Positions 63,869 to 64,000 of a stretch of DNA of 64,000 bases are shown in pieces (position 1 is the stretch's first letter; each line of letters starts with the position of its first letter). The notes beneath the pieces are model-generated. The model was not told the origin of the DNA. It searched no databases and saw only the letters and a program-made list of their open reading frames with translations. Origin of the DNA: Actinomycetota bacterium (lineage in GTDB: Bacteria; Actinomycetota; Nitriliruptoria; Nitriliruptorales; JAHWKO01); the NCBI GenBank assembly GCA_019347675.1, contig JAHWKW010000007.1, forward strand, positions 62,001 to 126,000, read 5' to 3'. Made by a program: the position numbers and the translations under genes.

Positions 63869-64000
63869 GTGCGTCCGTACAGGCGTTGGGTTCCGGCAGC
63901 GGTCGTCTGCGTGGTCGTGCTGGCCCTGTCCGGCGCGCCCGCGTTCGGGTCACACGCGATCCAACAGGCCACGATCGAACCCGGCGCCGCGATCGTCACC
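63869..64000 (+). CDS. start of an exported protein, cut by the window end
   Basis: GTG is preceded by GAGAGGA at good distance. The 44 visible residues are a signal peptide (RRWVPAAVVCVVVLALSGAPAFG) followed by SHAIQQATIEPGAAIVT. It continues past the window and cannot be identified. Confidence 0.7.
   Translation, partial: MRPYRRWVPAAVVCVVVLALSGAPAFGSHAIQQATIEPGAAIVT

Overview
The window comes from a very GC-rich (roughly 70% by eye, not counted) actinobacterial chromosome. The evidence is gene content: two BldD-type regulators, a Ku/LigD-type repair pair, an EtfD-like membrane Fe-S reductase, the clpS-DUF2017 pair, an F420-type LLM oxidoreductase, an hspR-controlled dnaK operon, a sortase-E-type LAxTG surface protein, and frequent GTG starts. 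It does not look like Streptomyces or Mycobacterium. A deeply branching class (for example a Nitriliruptoria-like lineage) is my guess, not something the sequence proves. No prophage, CRISPR array, intact insertion sequence or secondary-metabolite cluster is visible. One tRNA gene (Gly, anticodon CCC) is present.

Layout. 1-6.4 kb: end of a GT87-type membrane protein, a zinc-ribbon membrane protein, an AlaX editing protein, a decayed IS256-type transposase, tyrS and two secreted or anchored proteins. 6.5-12.6 kb: rpsF-ssb-rpsR-rplI, then dnaB carrying a 150-residue mini-intein, then typA. 12.7-17.3 kb: a PfkB-like kinase, a putative metallopeptidase, a secreted S15-type hydrolase and a Pro/Lys-rich membrane-anchored protein behind a clear promoter. 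17.3-20.3 kb: a LigD-like protein with an intact phosphoesterase but a degenerate ligase domain, divergent from ku. 20.4-31.1 kb: small accessory genes, including DUF2071, SDR, two channel-like proteins, TfoX-N, a ferredoxin, a beta-carbonic anhydrase and an LVIVD/PA-domain secreted protein, plus two genes broken by frameshifts. 31.1-36.0 kb: tRNA-Gly, dcd, tandem bldD paralogues, a DUF5819-HTTM pair and an LAxTG surface protein. 36-41.8 kb: etfD-like gene, def, a double-ACT protein, DUF421, a DUF192 lipoprotein and a 30-bp minisatellite. 41.8-50.1 kb: dnaK-hsp20-grpE-dnaJ-hspR-clpB, a cold-shock-domain protein and clpS. 50.1-64 kb: DUF2017, NYN, LLM oxidoreductase, murJ, GNAT, 5'-3' exonuclease, aat, ahcY, amt, an orphan GAF histidine kinase, a Mn2+-type riboswitch with terC, glmS and the start of a secreted protein.

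How the genes connect. The dnaK operon is a complete chaperone and disaggregase set with its own repressor gene, and its promoter overlaps a degenerate HAIR-like operator. clpS and aat, about 5 kb apart, are the recognition and modification halves of a bacterial Leu/Phe N-degron pathway. The terC leader shows a complete switching logic: an aptamer P1 stem competes with a perfect 9-bp hairpin that hides the ribosome binding site.

The most unusual property of the window is the density of short tandem duplications. At least fifteen arrays are visible in 64 kb. Those inside reading frames have periods divisible by three, including in essential or near-essential genes (ahcY, grpE). Most of those outside genes do not. 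I found no single large undescribed system. The best candidates for new biology are the repeat expansions inside conserved enzymes, the pseudo-ligase LigD/Ku pair, the shared promoter element of two surface-protein genes, and the tandem c-di-GMP-type BldD pair.
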